Assembly (NCBI GenBank): GCA_030704615.1
Contig: CM060733.1
Location: 34,904,001 to 34,968,000, forward strand
DNA: 64,000 bases
Reading direction: 5' to 3'
Origin: Takakia lepidozioides
Taxonomy: Eukaryota; Streptophyta; Takakiopsida; Takakiales; Takakiaceae
Shown: piece by piece, positions 11,048 through 27,200 of the stretch
How the letters are laid out: each line of letters begins with the position of its first letter
Numbering within the stretch: position 1 is the first letter of the stretch
Translations under genes and position numbers: made by a program
Notes under the pieces: generated by a model
What the model was told of the DNA's origin: nothing
Seen by the model: only the letters and a program-made list of their open reading frames with translations
Databases searched by the model: none

Positions 11048-12616
11048 AATGGCACCAACTTGCACACTCCTGATGTGAAGGGATCAATTTAATTCAAGTT
11101 CCTGGTTACTGCCTCCACCGTACCCCCCACCAACAAGCCTTTGACTGATACATGTCCAGGAAACCATGTATCTGCAACAAATGTATTGAACTGTTTTGCT
11201 CTGGAAACTGAGAGTCCAAAGCTCAGACATGTCCAAAGTGTTGGGATCCCGCTGAATTGGCAGAGACTATTGAGGCTCTCGAAAAGCCTGTGTAATACCA
11301 TCTACACCATAAGAAGTCCAGGGCCTGCGTATCCCCTTCTCTGGCTCCTAAGTGGCAAAGCTGCATGTCCTGCCCTTCCACATGGATCTCAGGACGCTTT
11401 AATGAATCTCTCTGGCTCATGCTCAAGGGATCTCTCCTGATGGAAGGATCTCAGCCTATTTCCCATTGGGAGGGAGAAAGTCCAGCATTCTTACGAAGAA
11501 ATCCCTTTCAAGCATGTACGTAGGGAAAAGCTGGAGGGGAAGATGAGGGGGAGTATGCGATTTTAGTCTAAGTCAGCCACCATGGAGGTTCTTCCATGGG
11601 ATTTCAAACCATGGCAAACTGGAGCATGCACAAAGCTCCACATAGACAACCCCAACGCACATGCTTTTTATTGGTTGCAGACACCTAGATCTGAATCAGT
11701 GCATTCGAGTGTTGCTGATACTTTTTGGATCCCAAATGCAGCCAAATTTGGTATCACTTTCCCCAAGAGCTTGGAATTTTGGGTTTAGGGTTTAGGGTTT
11801 AGGGTTTACAAGCGTCCAGCAACTTGATTGTAACCTCATTGAGTATGCAGTACTTCATGTGTGTTTGAAATCATGCTTCCCGATTCTTGCCTGTCGCAGT
11901 CAGCTCACTCATCTCTCTGAAATATGTCCTTCGCGTTTTTTCTATCTTTGCAGAAGCTTAGTTGCAGTGTTTGCCAGAATCTTGTGAATTCTAGGTACGA
12001 TGTCAGTGTTCATTTGCAACATTCGGCAGTGCTTGTGTGCTTGCATCAAAATCGTTGACTGGACAAGACACTTTAAAGTCTCGATGCTGGTCTGTCATGG
12101 GAGTTGATATCTTTAATCCTCTCACACACTACTGTGCAGGAAGTTTGTGATGACTGTTTACTATCATAAAACATCAGCTCATAATGCTGCAAGAGGTCAC
12201 GCCCATTTCGATCTGTACCACCCAAAAACTGTGACTGGACTTGTTAGTGCAGTGTCATATATAGTAATATAACAGATAAGGATTCGATCACTTGTATGTA
12301 AAGTCACTAGCATGTACATTCAATCGTTTGATTCAGATTTGTTCAGCGCCAAATAACTTCTTAAGAGAATATGTTACCCAAATACAATTGGATAGCTGGG
12401 AATTCTTCCCATCCATTCTAGATCGAGAATCTCTCCAACCAAAGGACTCCAATCACGTTAGCCTGCCACCATCTGCCATCCCATATAATCTCTTTGCGAA
12501 AAGTCTGAATCCCGACATGAATCTTGGACCACCTGTTTTTGTGCTACAATCTGTACTTGACTTGAGCTAGACTGATTGATGGTTGGTATTATGGTATCTG
12601 CCGAGAGTCTGTGATG
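11048..12616. other. no gene; 3' flank of the polyphenol oxidase
   Basis: Open frames at 11141-11440 and 11582-11788 show no domain. From about 12060 to 12350 the sequence is clearly related to 32330-32540. That extends the PPO segmental duplication beyond the coding region. Confidence 0.5.
11778..11808. repeat. interstitial telomere-type repeat (TTTAGGG)n
   Basis: About four consecutive copies of TTTAGGG, the Arabidopsis-type plant telomere unit. The array is too short to be a telomere. It may be a repair scar or the remnant of an insertion. Confidence 0.9.
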
Positions 12617-15454
12617 TTATTGGGCAAGCTCTATCCGGATGGAGTGAATGCTGATGGCAGTATCCTTGCTTCTGGGCACAAGACTGACTAGAATGCTGGG
12701 CTCCTTCTCAAGGCCAAGCTGCTTCAGCTTTGAGCTGATGCCTACCCTAAAAGAATGATCACGGCTCCGAGTGTGTTCTCGGGAATTTCCAGCAGTCGGA
12801 TAGGGATAGAAAGCGCCTGCATATTCTGTGCAACTCCAGGGTGTATGCTCATCCGCGTCGGGTAAATTCAAAAACAAGACAAACCCTATTGATTTACCTG
12901 ATGGTATCCTTATGCCTTCAATGGCAAGGACCTCTTCTTGCGATCCTGGTTCCTCTGGTTGCAACCCAAAAGCTTCAGGCTCTTTGGTTTGGATGATAAT
13001 GGGCACTGCTGGCCTTGAGATGTGAGCCTGGAAAACTGCACCAGTAAGAGGAATGTTTCTAATATGGAAAACTTCTGATCCTCGTGTGGCAATCAAATCA
13101 CAATCCTTGCTTGTTCGCTCTGTCTGCAATGAAGGGACGATGAATCTTGCAAGCTTGGCTATGCCCCTCGAGAGTTGCTCCTTGAAGAACTTTGGAGCAC
13201 AATCTGAAGACACTGGAACTGGAGCTGGCTTGGTGCTCAGACGGGTAGAATTGAACCAGAGCCAGTCATTCTCTACCTCTTCGTACCTGTAGCGCAATTT
13301 TTCAATATCAAGAGAGTCTGCTACCTGTACAAACCAGTAAGTGTCGTCACTGTTACTTGACCATTCCAAATCTGGACCAAAGTTTCCGTAGGCCTAGATG
13401 CGTAGATGCACATAATAACAATTCTAGAGAGGGAAGGCGAGACAGGAAAACCAACCTTCACACGAACAAGATCAGCGTTTTCATCGTAGAAGATAAACTC
13501 CGAATTGAGCCAGTCGGGGTCAGTAAGGTCGCCACGATGACCTCCTGGCAGGTGCTTCCAGAGATCCCACAAACGGTCCACATTGGCGTGATGTGTAAAG
13601 AAAATGGGATCTCTTGCAGCAGCAAAGCATCGGGTCATGTCCTCCCTATGTGGCTCCCTCTCATCTCCTGCCCCCACATGTACACAAAAACCAAATAAGC
13701 AGCTCTCGACAGTATCCTCTTACTGTCACCACCGTCACTGCATTAACGAAGACTCCCAGGAACTAGCATGTGGTTTCTTTGAAAATCTAGAATCTCCAAA
13801 CAAACTGCATGGGCGCCCGTCTAGGACTTGTAAGCAATCTGTAAGTCACCTTTAGACGCTGATTCATTTGACGCGCCAGACTCACCTCTCAAAAGCAGAG
13901 GATTGATCCAAAGTACAAGCTGCAGAGCCTCTTGCCATGTATATCTGGCAACTCAACGCACATTTGGCGTAGATGTTTGCCGATGGCTCTTTGCTTGATG
14001 AGCTCTTTCAGAAAGCAAACAATCCATTGTTTGCAAGTAAACTAGTGAGATTACTCAGATTCCGCCATGGAAGCATGGGCGACCGGGACAGCTGAGGAGG
14101 CGGAATGATTCCTACAGAGAGCGATCTATGAAGGTGGGTAAAGAACCTATCCAGTAGTGGACGCTGTCATGCGCCTGATTTTCGAAGGCGGAACCGCCAT
14201 AGAGCGGTGCGTCGCCACCGCGGAAAGGCTGCCCCAGAAACAGGAGCGGGGTGGGAGCGCCGCTCACAATACTGGTGTATAGAACGTTTCTATTCGCCGC
14301 CCGCTGCTCCTCCGGGCTGAGCACCGCGGCCGGCGGGCCGAAAGGCCAGAAGGTGAGGTCGACAATGGCAGGGGGCTGGTGGGCTGGGCTGCGTTTTTCG
14401 TCGAATAGCCCGACGTTTCGGCGGTCGACGTACATGGAGGGGAGCAAGTTCGAGGGCGGGTGGACGTCGAGCTGGTTGTCCCATTGCCAGAAGGGCAGCG
14501 CGAAGGTGTCGTCGCCCAACAGCGATGCGAGTATTCGCTCGTGAAAATACACGAACAAGCGATGGAAGGGCATAAGCAGCCAATTTTTGTGCACTTTCAA
14601 CTCCTCCGTGGAATTCACTTGCCTGCGATAACAAGTAGTCGGATCCAGAGTTGAGATCCAGTGTTAGAATCTCCACAAGTCGAGGTTGGTAGTCTAGTCG
14701 TAAGCTAGATGATCTTTCAGAGAGGCGATGCATAGCACAAGTCTTCTTGCTGCATGAACAGTTACTAGTTAGATTGTGCAACTTCGAATTTTTTTGCTAT
14801 ATAGTTAGTTACCTTGTAGCTATCGCCTCGATTATGAACTAAAATCTGTTGCTTAATGATGTGATTACGATTGAGTGCGGAAGAGGTTTCTCTCCTGTCG
14901 CTCCAGGAGAGGAAGAAAGAGGGAGAAGCTAGTATTCCAACAAAACAATGGCGAGACGACTGACTCAGAGAACGCGTTGAATAAATTGAGGGAGCACAAC
15001 TACTGCCAGGGCGAAGTTTTAACAATGCTTGCCTGTAAATTTCGGAACAGTAGGCACAGTGACTCTTGGCCTGGCGAAGGAACGATCGGGGGTCATCATC
15101 TGGAAGCGCTTTCATCATTTCATATGCTCGATTGAGCTTCTCTATGTACGCCTGATCCACGTTGTGTATGGATCGCCTTACCCGCATAGGCAAGTCTATG
15201 TTGAATTGGAAGTTGATTTGGGGCCTCTTGGGGGGCAGAAAGCAGCAGTCTAGTGGAGCATCGTTTTCAATTATTAGATTGCACCTGGTCAAGTCCGGGC
15301 CTAACACCGGAGCGGCATGCACCCTGTGTATCTTCCTACTACACAACGCCATAGATACTAGCATAATCGCCCACAACACTTTCTGTGTGCCCAATGCACA
15401 TCCTGGATGCAGTCCTTCCCTACCCATACTTGTTGCCCACGAGTCCGAGACCAA
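12617..15454 (-). CDS. PPO: polyphenol oxidase (tyrosinase-type catechol oxidase), 4 exons, 605 aa
   Basis: Exons 15454-15033, 14622-14147, 13667-13456 and 13324-12617 join in frame to 605 codons plus stop. The enzyme oxidises o-diphenols (and often monophenols) to quinones at a dinuclear copper site. CuA ligands are visible in SHCAYC (with the thioether Cys), LKVHKNW and MPFHRLF. CuB ligands are in ENQAHDSVHYW and FFTHHANVDRLW. The C-terminal half holds the DWL region (DSLDIEKLRYRYEEV) and the KFDV-type shielding domain (FVLFLNLPDADEHTPWSCTE). The N-terminus has a hydrophobic stretch (VLWAIMLVSMALC) typical of a secretory signal or anchor, not a long plastid transit peptide, so entry into the secretory route is inferred. 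Introns 2 and 3 are GT-AG. Intron 1 reads as GC-AG. All six copper histidines are present and no lesion is seen. Confidence 0.93.
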
Positions 15455-16770
15455 CTAAGATATCAGCTGTACTCTGCCAGAGAGAGCATAAGTGGAGAAC
15501 AATGCCTTGAAATTATCTTTCGGATACTCCTTGAAGGTGCAAGATTCGAAGACGCCCAGCTATGAGACGCCCAACCACGAGGCCACCCACTGTACATCAC
15601 TGCTGTAGCATAAGAGTTTCCAGAATCCAGACAGCCCCGATGCACACCACGACCCAACCATTTGAGAGCAGCGCACGAGTACCTCAGTCCCGAGCAATTT
15701 CCAGACCCTGCACTGTGAACCGACTCTACTCACCTTGGGTCCGCCAGGACCAAAGACTGTACCGTGCCAATCCGTCCTGCCCTCTCCCACGTGCGAGGAC
15801 CAGATCCAGGGTGGCTCCTCGCTGGGAAAGTTTCGTGAAGAGCAGGGTGTGCAAGAAGCACATGGGTAGTAACTAGTAACTATTGGGGTAAACCACAGTA
15901 ATAAATGAAACAACAGGTGCGATCTGAGCATCTGAGGATCCGTTGGCGCTGTGGAACATTCGATTGAGCCCTGTCAAATCCTCCTCAACCCCATTTTTTC
16001 CTTCTTTTCTTTCAAATTGCACTTGCATAACCTAGGTGATCCTGGGTTCAACCCTTCAACATGTGCCTTCACACCGTCCATTTGGCCCTCGATGGCCTGT
16101 GTTGAGCAGTAGGCTCTGTAAATTCACTGGACGTTAAGGAAATTTTATCTTTATCTTTTCAATGAAACTTCTATGTACTATTACTGTTATTACTTGGGAA
16201 GAATGACGGTGACTGTAGTATTAATTTCATGTATCCTGGTGGGAAATCTAGCGGTGAAATCCAGTCGTTTTTATCCCATGTAAAATGTATAGGATGCCGC
16301 AGTTCATAGGCCGCCCCTGACTAAAGCATTTACTGAAGCATTTAATGGCTGCTAGTGTTAAATTATACAGGGTGTTGGTCAGTTGCATCGGGATTCGGAG
16401 ACTGAAACAACCGCGCGTTATTCAGAAGTAGTAGAGAAGTGAGGTGGCAACTTGAAAGCCAGCACAATGCTCGTATGGTGTAGAAGAGCAAGATCAGCAG
16501 CTCGTTAGAAGTAACCTAAGCTCCTTATTGAGGATTGGCACGGACAGAAGGTTGTGCAGCTATGAGCTGAAGTGCGAGGATCTGCAACTGGGTCGAGGAA
16601 GGAGGAAGGAGGAAGGAAGACCCGCCTGCGTCCGAAGTGTCTAACCTGGTAGCTTCCGTTTTGAGATTATTCGACATGCTATCAGCTTCCTAGACATCTT
16701 ACACATCCAGATTTGAAGAGACCCATCGACGTTCTCGCCTCCATTCTAGACACAAGAAACGCCAGGAAGC
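15455..16770. other. divergent intergenic region between PPO and BAHD genes
   Basis: The first 130 bp or so upstream of the PPO start are also present upstream of the second PPO copy (35700-35790), so they belong to the duplication. Around 16021-16160 a B-box-like GGGTTCAACCC and a T-rich 3' end (TTTATCTTTATCTTTT) hint at a decayed SINE. The PPO (minus) and BAHD (plus) genes are divergently oriented and could share this 1.3-kb promoter region. No TATA box could be assigned with confidence. Confidence 0.4.
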
Positions 16771-18459
16771 ATGGGTATCGAGGCTGAGCCAAAGCTCCAA
16801 GTGGTCTTGCAAGACCCAACTCTGGTTGTTCCAGCTGTGCCTACCAAATCTCATGTGATGTATCTTTCCAACCTGGACCGGCCCCTGACTATTATTCGAC
16901 ACACTATGTACGTGTATCATGCCAAAGCGATAAGAGCCATGACAATCCAGCAAAAGCGATAAGAGAGGCACTTTCCAAGATACTTGTCCCGCATTACCCT
17001 CTAGCTGGAAGGCTTCAGATTAGTTCGGAGGGGAAACTCGAAGTCAATTGTAATGGCAAAGGGGCCGTGTTTGTGGAAGCTGAGGCAGATGCCGCTATAT
17101 CTGTCTTGAAAAGATATACCGAGTCTGGCAAGCCTCATCCGGAACTGATGCAACTGTTCTACTTAGTTCTAGAGGCAAAGAATCAGGAGGCATTGCATCC
17201 GCTACTTGAGACCCCCCCGTTGGTTGTCCAGGTAACTCATACTGCAGTCAAAGATTTGTTTTATGGTTGCCATCTGTGCATGCAGTGCCCGATTAAATCT
17301 TCCTGCGAGCTCACTGTAAGTGTTTTGAAATGTGTGTTTTGAAATATATCTGGAAATATTGATTGATGGATACCAGACTTGGATGTGAATGCATCTTTCC
17401 TCAAATGCTTGCACTCTTAGCAAGGTCCGATTGGTTATTCAGTATATAGACGACGACCTACCAAGGTGTTTGAATGCGAGATCATATGTCTCGCACTGTA
17501 TGCCGGACGCTCAATATCGCATCTGCGTCCAAAGGTTGAGTTCAGGAGTATCTAAGTTTTGGTTGAATCCCCCTTCTGTGTGCTCGCAGGTGACAAGGTT
17601 CAGGTGTGGTGGGTTCGTATTGGGCTTAGGCTGCAACCATGCGTTTCTGGACGGCTTCTCAGCCATGCAGTTCTTAAATGCTTGGGCCTCTATAGCGCGT
17701 GGAGACAGTACCCCTGTGCGTGCTCCATTCTTGGACCGTACTATTTTTCGCCCACGATCTCCACTTCAGATCGACTTTCCACACCATGAATGGCACGAGA
17801 TGGATCTGTCGAAAGATCTTTTGGGTGATGATTTTGAATACGACTCTTTCTATTTCACCCGTGAAACCCTCACAGAGTTAAAACAACAAGTATTGGAGGA
17901 GCCTGCGGGTAACGTGAGCAAGTGCTCCACTTTCGAGGCGCTCGCAGCCCATGTTTGGCGCGCACGCACGAAAGCACTTGAAATGGAACCATCCCAGAAA
18001 ACCAGACTCCTCGTGGGAGTTGATGTGCGTTCAAAGTTTGTGCCTCCCGTTCCCTCCGGCTTTGCTGGTAACGCAGTTTATGCAGCTTGCGCTATGACCA
18101 CAGCTGATGAGCTCCTATCCAAGCCTCTGTCTTATGCAGTGGAGCTTCTACAAGAAGGGATTGCTTTGATCACAGACAATTACTTGAGATCCGGAATTGA
18201 CTACATTGAGGACGTAAAGGAGATGCCATCTTTGGTCACCATGTCATTTACGATTACCAATTGGTCCCGATTGCCGTTCTATGAGATTGACTTCGGTTGG
18301 GGAAAGCCAATTTACTGTGGACCTCTCCCTCGAGGACCGCGAGAGATAGTTTGCTTTACATTGCCAGATGGAAGTGAGGCGGAAAAGAATAACTTGAGAG
18401 TGATTATCGGACTGCCTCCGAGAGCTATGAAGAAGTTCAAAGAGGCAATAGGCATTTGA
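16771..18459 (+). CDS. BAHD acyltransferase (hydroxycinnamoyl/feruloyl-transferase-like), one frameshift
   Basis: Exon 1 (16771-17231) and exon 2 (17590-18459) are joined by a GT-AG intron after ...LETPPLVVQ. The product would be about 443 aa, normal for the family. BAHD enzymes move an acyl group from acyl-CoA to a hydroxyl or amine. The catalytic HXXXD is HAFLD in LGLGCNHAFLDG, and the structural DFGWG motif is present (DFGWGKPIY). The N-terminus (PTKSHVMYLSNLDRPLTIIR) resembles omega-hydroxy-fatty-acid/fatty-alcohol feruloyl transferases of the suberin and cutin pathway, but the substrate cannot be fixed from sequence. One base appears missing near 16925-16930, between YHAK and SHDNPAKAIREALSK. 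This would truncate the protein at 62 aa unless it is a sequencing error. Everything else is intact, including the C-terminal NLRVIIGLPPRAMKKF. Confidence 0.88.
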
Positions 18460-19130
18460 ATCAGATGGGTTTCTGCAGAGTAACCGTTGTTTCATACAAT
18501 CTTATCTAATCAATTCTAGTAGGAGGTTTGCAATTAGCCGGCTAGTTTGCAACCTGTTTGCAATTGTGTGGGGTGGATCTTGCATCCGACGTATGCACCG
18601 TAGCGCCATACGTATACGGCCTATAAGAAGCGTTAAATGCATGTATTGTTTGTGTTTGTATGCGCCTCCAGTGCTGTAGTGCACACGCAATTCTCCATTC
18701 CTTCCTGCAATCACAAGAGCCTTGTCCTTGCTCACACGCAACTAAGAGCCTTGTCCTAGCATTGACTCTGTGTAACTGCTCCTACTGTGGAAGCTTCGTG
18801 CTTAGAAGCAGAGCGTGTAGGTGGTTAGGGTGATCAATGTCGGTCAACTATCTGAGGGACTATTGAGAGCAGGCTTTGTATCTGCAACGATCGCAATCAT
18901 ATGTATGGACTGCAGTTTCGTTGCGGACTTTAGTTCAGGGCTGTTGATGGCCCACATCTCTGGACCACAACTGTGTTGTTGGAACGTCAACCTAATTCTA
19001 GCGACTACAGAAGGTCGGCGACTAGTTTTCGCGTAGAGCAAGAATAGGGTGCCATAGTGCCATGTCATTGTTGCCACGTCATCATAGTCACATTATCGTC
19101 ACATGTCATCGTGCCACGTTTCGTCTCGTC
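18460..19130. other. 3' flank of BAHD gene, no further gene
   Basis: Sequence downstream of the BAHD stop shows no coding signature on either strand. Repeated CCACGTCA-type motifs around 19060-19120 lead into repeat R1. Confidence 0.4.
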
Positions 19131-19139
19131 GGCGTCAAA

Positions 19140-19440
19140 AGTTTTGGAACCTGCCCGGATTGCCTGGAAAATCCGAAAGAAACCTCTCTAGGGCCCAATG
19201 GACGGTCTGAAGGCACACGTTGAAGGATTGAGTTCCACCTACCTTAGGAGTCGTCTGGATGAATGTAAACACTGGATGAAGGGTGGATGACCGTTGCGAG
19301 GGAAACGGAATGACAAGCTGGCTTAATAAAGTAGGTTGTCTGGAGCTGGATGAGCATCTGAACATGATCTGTTAAGCCAATCACGAGTGGCCACTCTGTC
19401 AGATGGCATTATTTAAAGGATTACCTGGAAGCCTTCAGTG
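19140..19440 (-). repeat. dispersed repeat R1, minus-oriented copy
   Basis: Reverse complement of this segment matches 6303-6575 in ordered blocks (TAAGGTAGGTGGAA, CAACGGTCATCCAC, TTTATTAAGCCAGCTTGTCA, CAGATGCTCATCCAG, GGCTTCCAGGTAATCCTTTA). It is somewhat longer because it lacks internal deletions seen in the other copy. No open frame belongs to it. Confidence 0.75.
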
Positions 19441-20283
19441 TGCTCAACTGGTGTACGTGTGTGTGACGGCGGTGGATGAATGTGTGTTGTAGTGACACGT
19501 CAAGTCTCCTCATAGTGTAGATCCTTTCTTCCTCGCAGGCACGCTTTACCAAGCTAAACATCCCCTCACTAGCACATACCTGCGGAGGAGTGGAATAAAA
19601 ACAGTGGTGCAGAATCTGGTTTTACAGCCTGAGCCAGAGGAACTGGCCCTGCCAAACTTCAAAGACAAAAAAAACAGAGATCACGACGGCCAGACTCACT
19701 TAACTTCACAACCGCAATCTCCAACACGCCTGCGATTTGAGGACAAGCTAACTTTTTTCACTTTTGCAGAAAAACAAAAAATGGGTGAATGACCTCGGCA
19801 TTCGCAATTACGGGCACATAGAAGGTGCTCTCTGATTGAAATTTCAGAGTGAAAAACCTAAAGTTAGGGCTGAAACTAGAGGATGACATTGCTCAATCTC
19901 GTACCAGAATTATATTCCATCATCTCATTTAAGTCTGCGATGTGTAATATCCTTGATTCTTCTACTCCAGCCGTGACAGCATTGCTAACTGAGGACTTCA
20001 TGACAAAAGTGGGTGTATCAATCCTTTTCACCCTAGTTAGAATTCGCATGACTAGGGAGCACTTGTGTTTATGGCTAGAATCCTAGATGAATTCAGCATT
20101 CAGTTCTTAATCGGTCTCAGCCTGAAATGGCCCAATGGGTGATGTTGAGCCCCGCCCCAAGTCCTCATCTTGAAGCCGTTTTTCATCAGAGAGCGGGGCA
20201 AATAGTCGATACAGCACTAATGAGTGCTAGTCTGTAACTTGGCATAAATAGATAAGTAAATCTTAAATTAGTCAGTGTCTGTG
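19441..20283. other. intergenic; no gene recognised
   Basis: Only short frames without domains. The right part should contain the 3' UTR of the aldo/keto reductase gene, which is transcribed leftwards. Confidence 0.4.
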
Positions 20284-24233
<3,950 letters not shown>

Positions 24234-27200
24234 GGAGATCCCCAACCAGTTCCTCACAGAAGACTATTGCAGATGACGAACAGTTGAAGATCCAAAGCTC
24301 GATAGATGCTCTATAATTTCGAACATCTCTACTCCTTATCTAGCAGCGATTCTGGATTATACAGCACTCAGGGGGCATTTGCGCCCGGGCAGGGGAAATG
24401 TTTGAGTTTTGCTTTAGGTTTCTTTTTTGTTCCCCCCATAGAGAGTGGCGTTCATGTTCATGTTCTTTTCATATACTATTTGTTTGTTTGCCCATAGGAC
24501 ATCCTATTCCCGACCCAAACAGACCTTTTTTGGATCGTAATTGTAACAAGCCTAAAAAGGCCATCGGCTCTCAAAACATAAGAGAAAGGTGACAGTAAGG
24601 GGCATGCACGAGCGGCTTGCCACCAGACCACAGGCTGGTCACTTACCTTATTACTCACATGTGCCTCTCTCTTAACTCTACCGTCGAGAGGATCCAGAAG
24701 GCCAGCGGGGGCCAGCCACAGATACCCCACTCCCACTGTCACCCAACAAGATATGTACTTACATCTTCACGTAACGTAATGACAAGCACGTGGGTTGCAG
24801 CACTAATAGAAGCTTTGTCACACCCACGCCTAGATTCTCGAAGGCTCTCTCATAATCACACACAGTACCTAGGGCCGCTCTTCAAACCTCAACACTGAAC
24901 AATGCTACCTAATATATTAAGCACGAGCGGGATTTCAGATGGGCGTGGAAAGTAGTGGTGTCAAGTGTCAACCTCGTCTGTGTCGTCAACCTCGTTCAAG
25001 CATGTCCTTTGCTGTGAGTCAAGTTGAAGGTGTTGGAGATGGAGATCCACAGAATGGTCAAGTAGGATTAACTCTTAGATGCTACTCTTAGATGCTACTA
25101 CAAGGTTTAATATTTAGCAGTTACACGATCTATGATGACCACCACACTTAGTTGCTGCCCCACTCTCCGTTGTTTTTTCTGGTTGAAATCGCAGTGTGAC
25201 CATGTTACTGCAAGTCATCAAGAGTTACGAGTTACGCTGATTTATTTCAAGACGAAATATCTAAGTCAGAGGCCAACTAGGTTACACTAGGATTTAACGG
25301 AGACATGCAGTTGGCCAAGGTGTTGCTACTGCGTACTATTTACGGATAGATAGTGACAGCATTATTTTGAATTACTAGACTCCCGCCGGCGCCGAGCAAT
25401 CGATACTACGAATAGTATTTAGGCTTACTACAGAGAGAAGGTGCTGAAAACTTCTTTGTATGTTGATGCCTTATGGTGGAATTGCAGTAGTGTAAAGTGC
25501 TCCAATACCATCGTGTGTTTTGATTGCCTGAATCTTTGAATTGCTGTTCTAGATAGTATTGTGTGCTTTGAGTTTTTCTACAGTGTGTGCATGCTTGACC
25601 ATCCAAGGGAGAACTTGGACTTCCCTGTAGAGCTGTTTAGAGCTTCAGTATATAGTTAGCTCTTAGAAAGTTGGAAGTCGGACCTTTTTGACAGTAAGCT
25701 TTCCTTACTTGATCCACTTTAGAAGGATCTCCTTTTGCTGAGTCACGTTGGAGCATAGTGTAGGTATAGAGCTGCGCTGCTCGACCGATATGAGGGTGAC
25801 AGGGGCAGATCATGTCCTTTTTCCGCAGGACACGACAGGTTGTGATGGCTCCACGGTGCATGGCCTGATTCACTTTCTTACAAGTCCAGTGCCTGAATTG
25901 CCCCAGGCATATGTATCTCGTTGTAGGATTACGCGTGCGTTTCTGAGCCGGATAGGTATAAGATATTCGCTACTTCGCTGGCTACATCACTAACTACTAC
26001 ATACACACCAAGTAAACGTTTTCTAAGCTCACGAGTCATCACCCGTCCTCCGGCTCGGGATCCCAAATCGTGGAGACAACTTGGGCACAGACGCGCAGAC
26101 TACAGTGGGTTGCAGGTCCGTGTTGGATTTCGTCATCACAGTCTTGCTTCTGGCGCACTGTCCGCTGCTATCCGTCTGACATTAGAATCATTGACATGAC
26201 TTCGGAGGATCTCATGTTTTACTCGTTTTGTTGCGCGCTCTAGACTGAATTATCATAGCTGGACCTGAACTTGATGAGACAGAACGAACGCCCAGGAGAT
26301 GACGTCCGAATAAATAACTCCTCTCTCTTATTTCCGTGAATCAGTTGTCTGTTGTTATCTCGCTGTTTCTGTCTGGTGGCCAGTTCTCCACCTGTTTCTC
26401 AGGGCTTTGCCGTCCCTTTGCATGTGTTAGTTGAGAGCTTATGGCAGAGAGAAACAGCTGTATGCCTATAAACAATGTGTTGAGGCAGATTAAATAGCTG
26501 TTGCCTAGTGATCATTTTGGAAGTGGGAGAGGAAATGATGTTGAGATGACGTTGTTAGACTGGTTTTGTACCAGTATACACAAGGTGAGATTCATGTGGT
26601 TGCGCATAACATTTGCATGTACAGACAAGTTCAGGTTTTACCCTGTCCTTGTGAAAGGAGGTTGCAATTGGTAGATTGCATTTGTGGTGGGTTGTCGGAG
26701 GAGAACTCTCAGTAAATCAAGATCCTGCAGACGTGTGAGAATTACTTTACTTTGTAGACTGATCATCATATGCTGTTCTCCCTGCTTTGCAGCTTTCAAA
26801 TTATAACATCTTGGGAATAAACAATGTTGCCATGCAGACACCGTTGTAATTTACTCTGCACTCTCAAGAAAGCAGAGTTTTTTTAGGCGGGTGGAATTTG
26901 TTGAGATTTGCCCATCTGCTCTACAGCAGATGGAATGGAAGCTTACATGTAGAGTGGAATGTATTGAAATGTTCTGACACAACCAAGACAAAAGCAATCA
27001 CCAGCATGATGTACCTATGCAATGGAATTTCTTTGAGATGTTTTCACTTTCATCACATGTCTAACTGAGTTTATCTGAACTCCCGCTCCACGCCATAAAA
27101 CCTACTCTACAAATGGGCAGTACAGAATCAGACAGCCGACTTCCTTGTTCACGTTTAATTATCCCCAAACAATAATACTAGTGTCATGGTGGGTACACAA

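Noticed and set aside
14290-14781. 163-codon minus frame overlapping PPO exon 2
   Set aside because: Shadow frame of the PPO exon; the copper-ligand frame is the real one.
17389-17589. 5' extension of the BAHD second exon frame
   Set aside because: It is intron sequence read in frame; the acceptor at 17588-17589 joins VVQ to VTRFRCGG as in the family.
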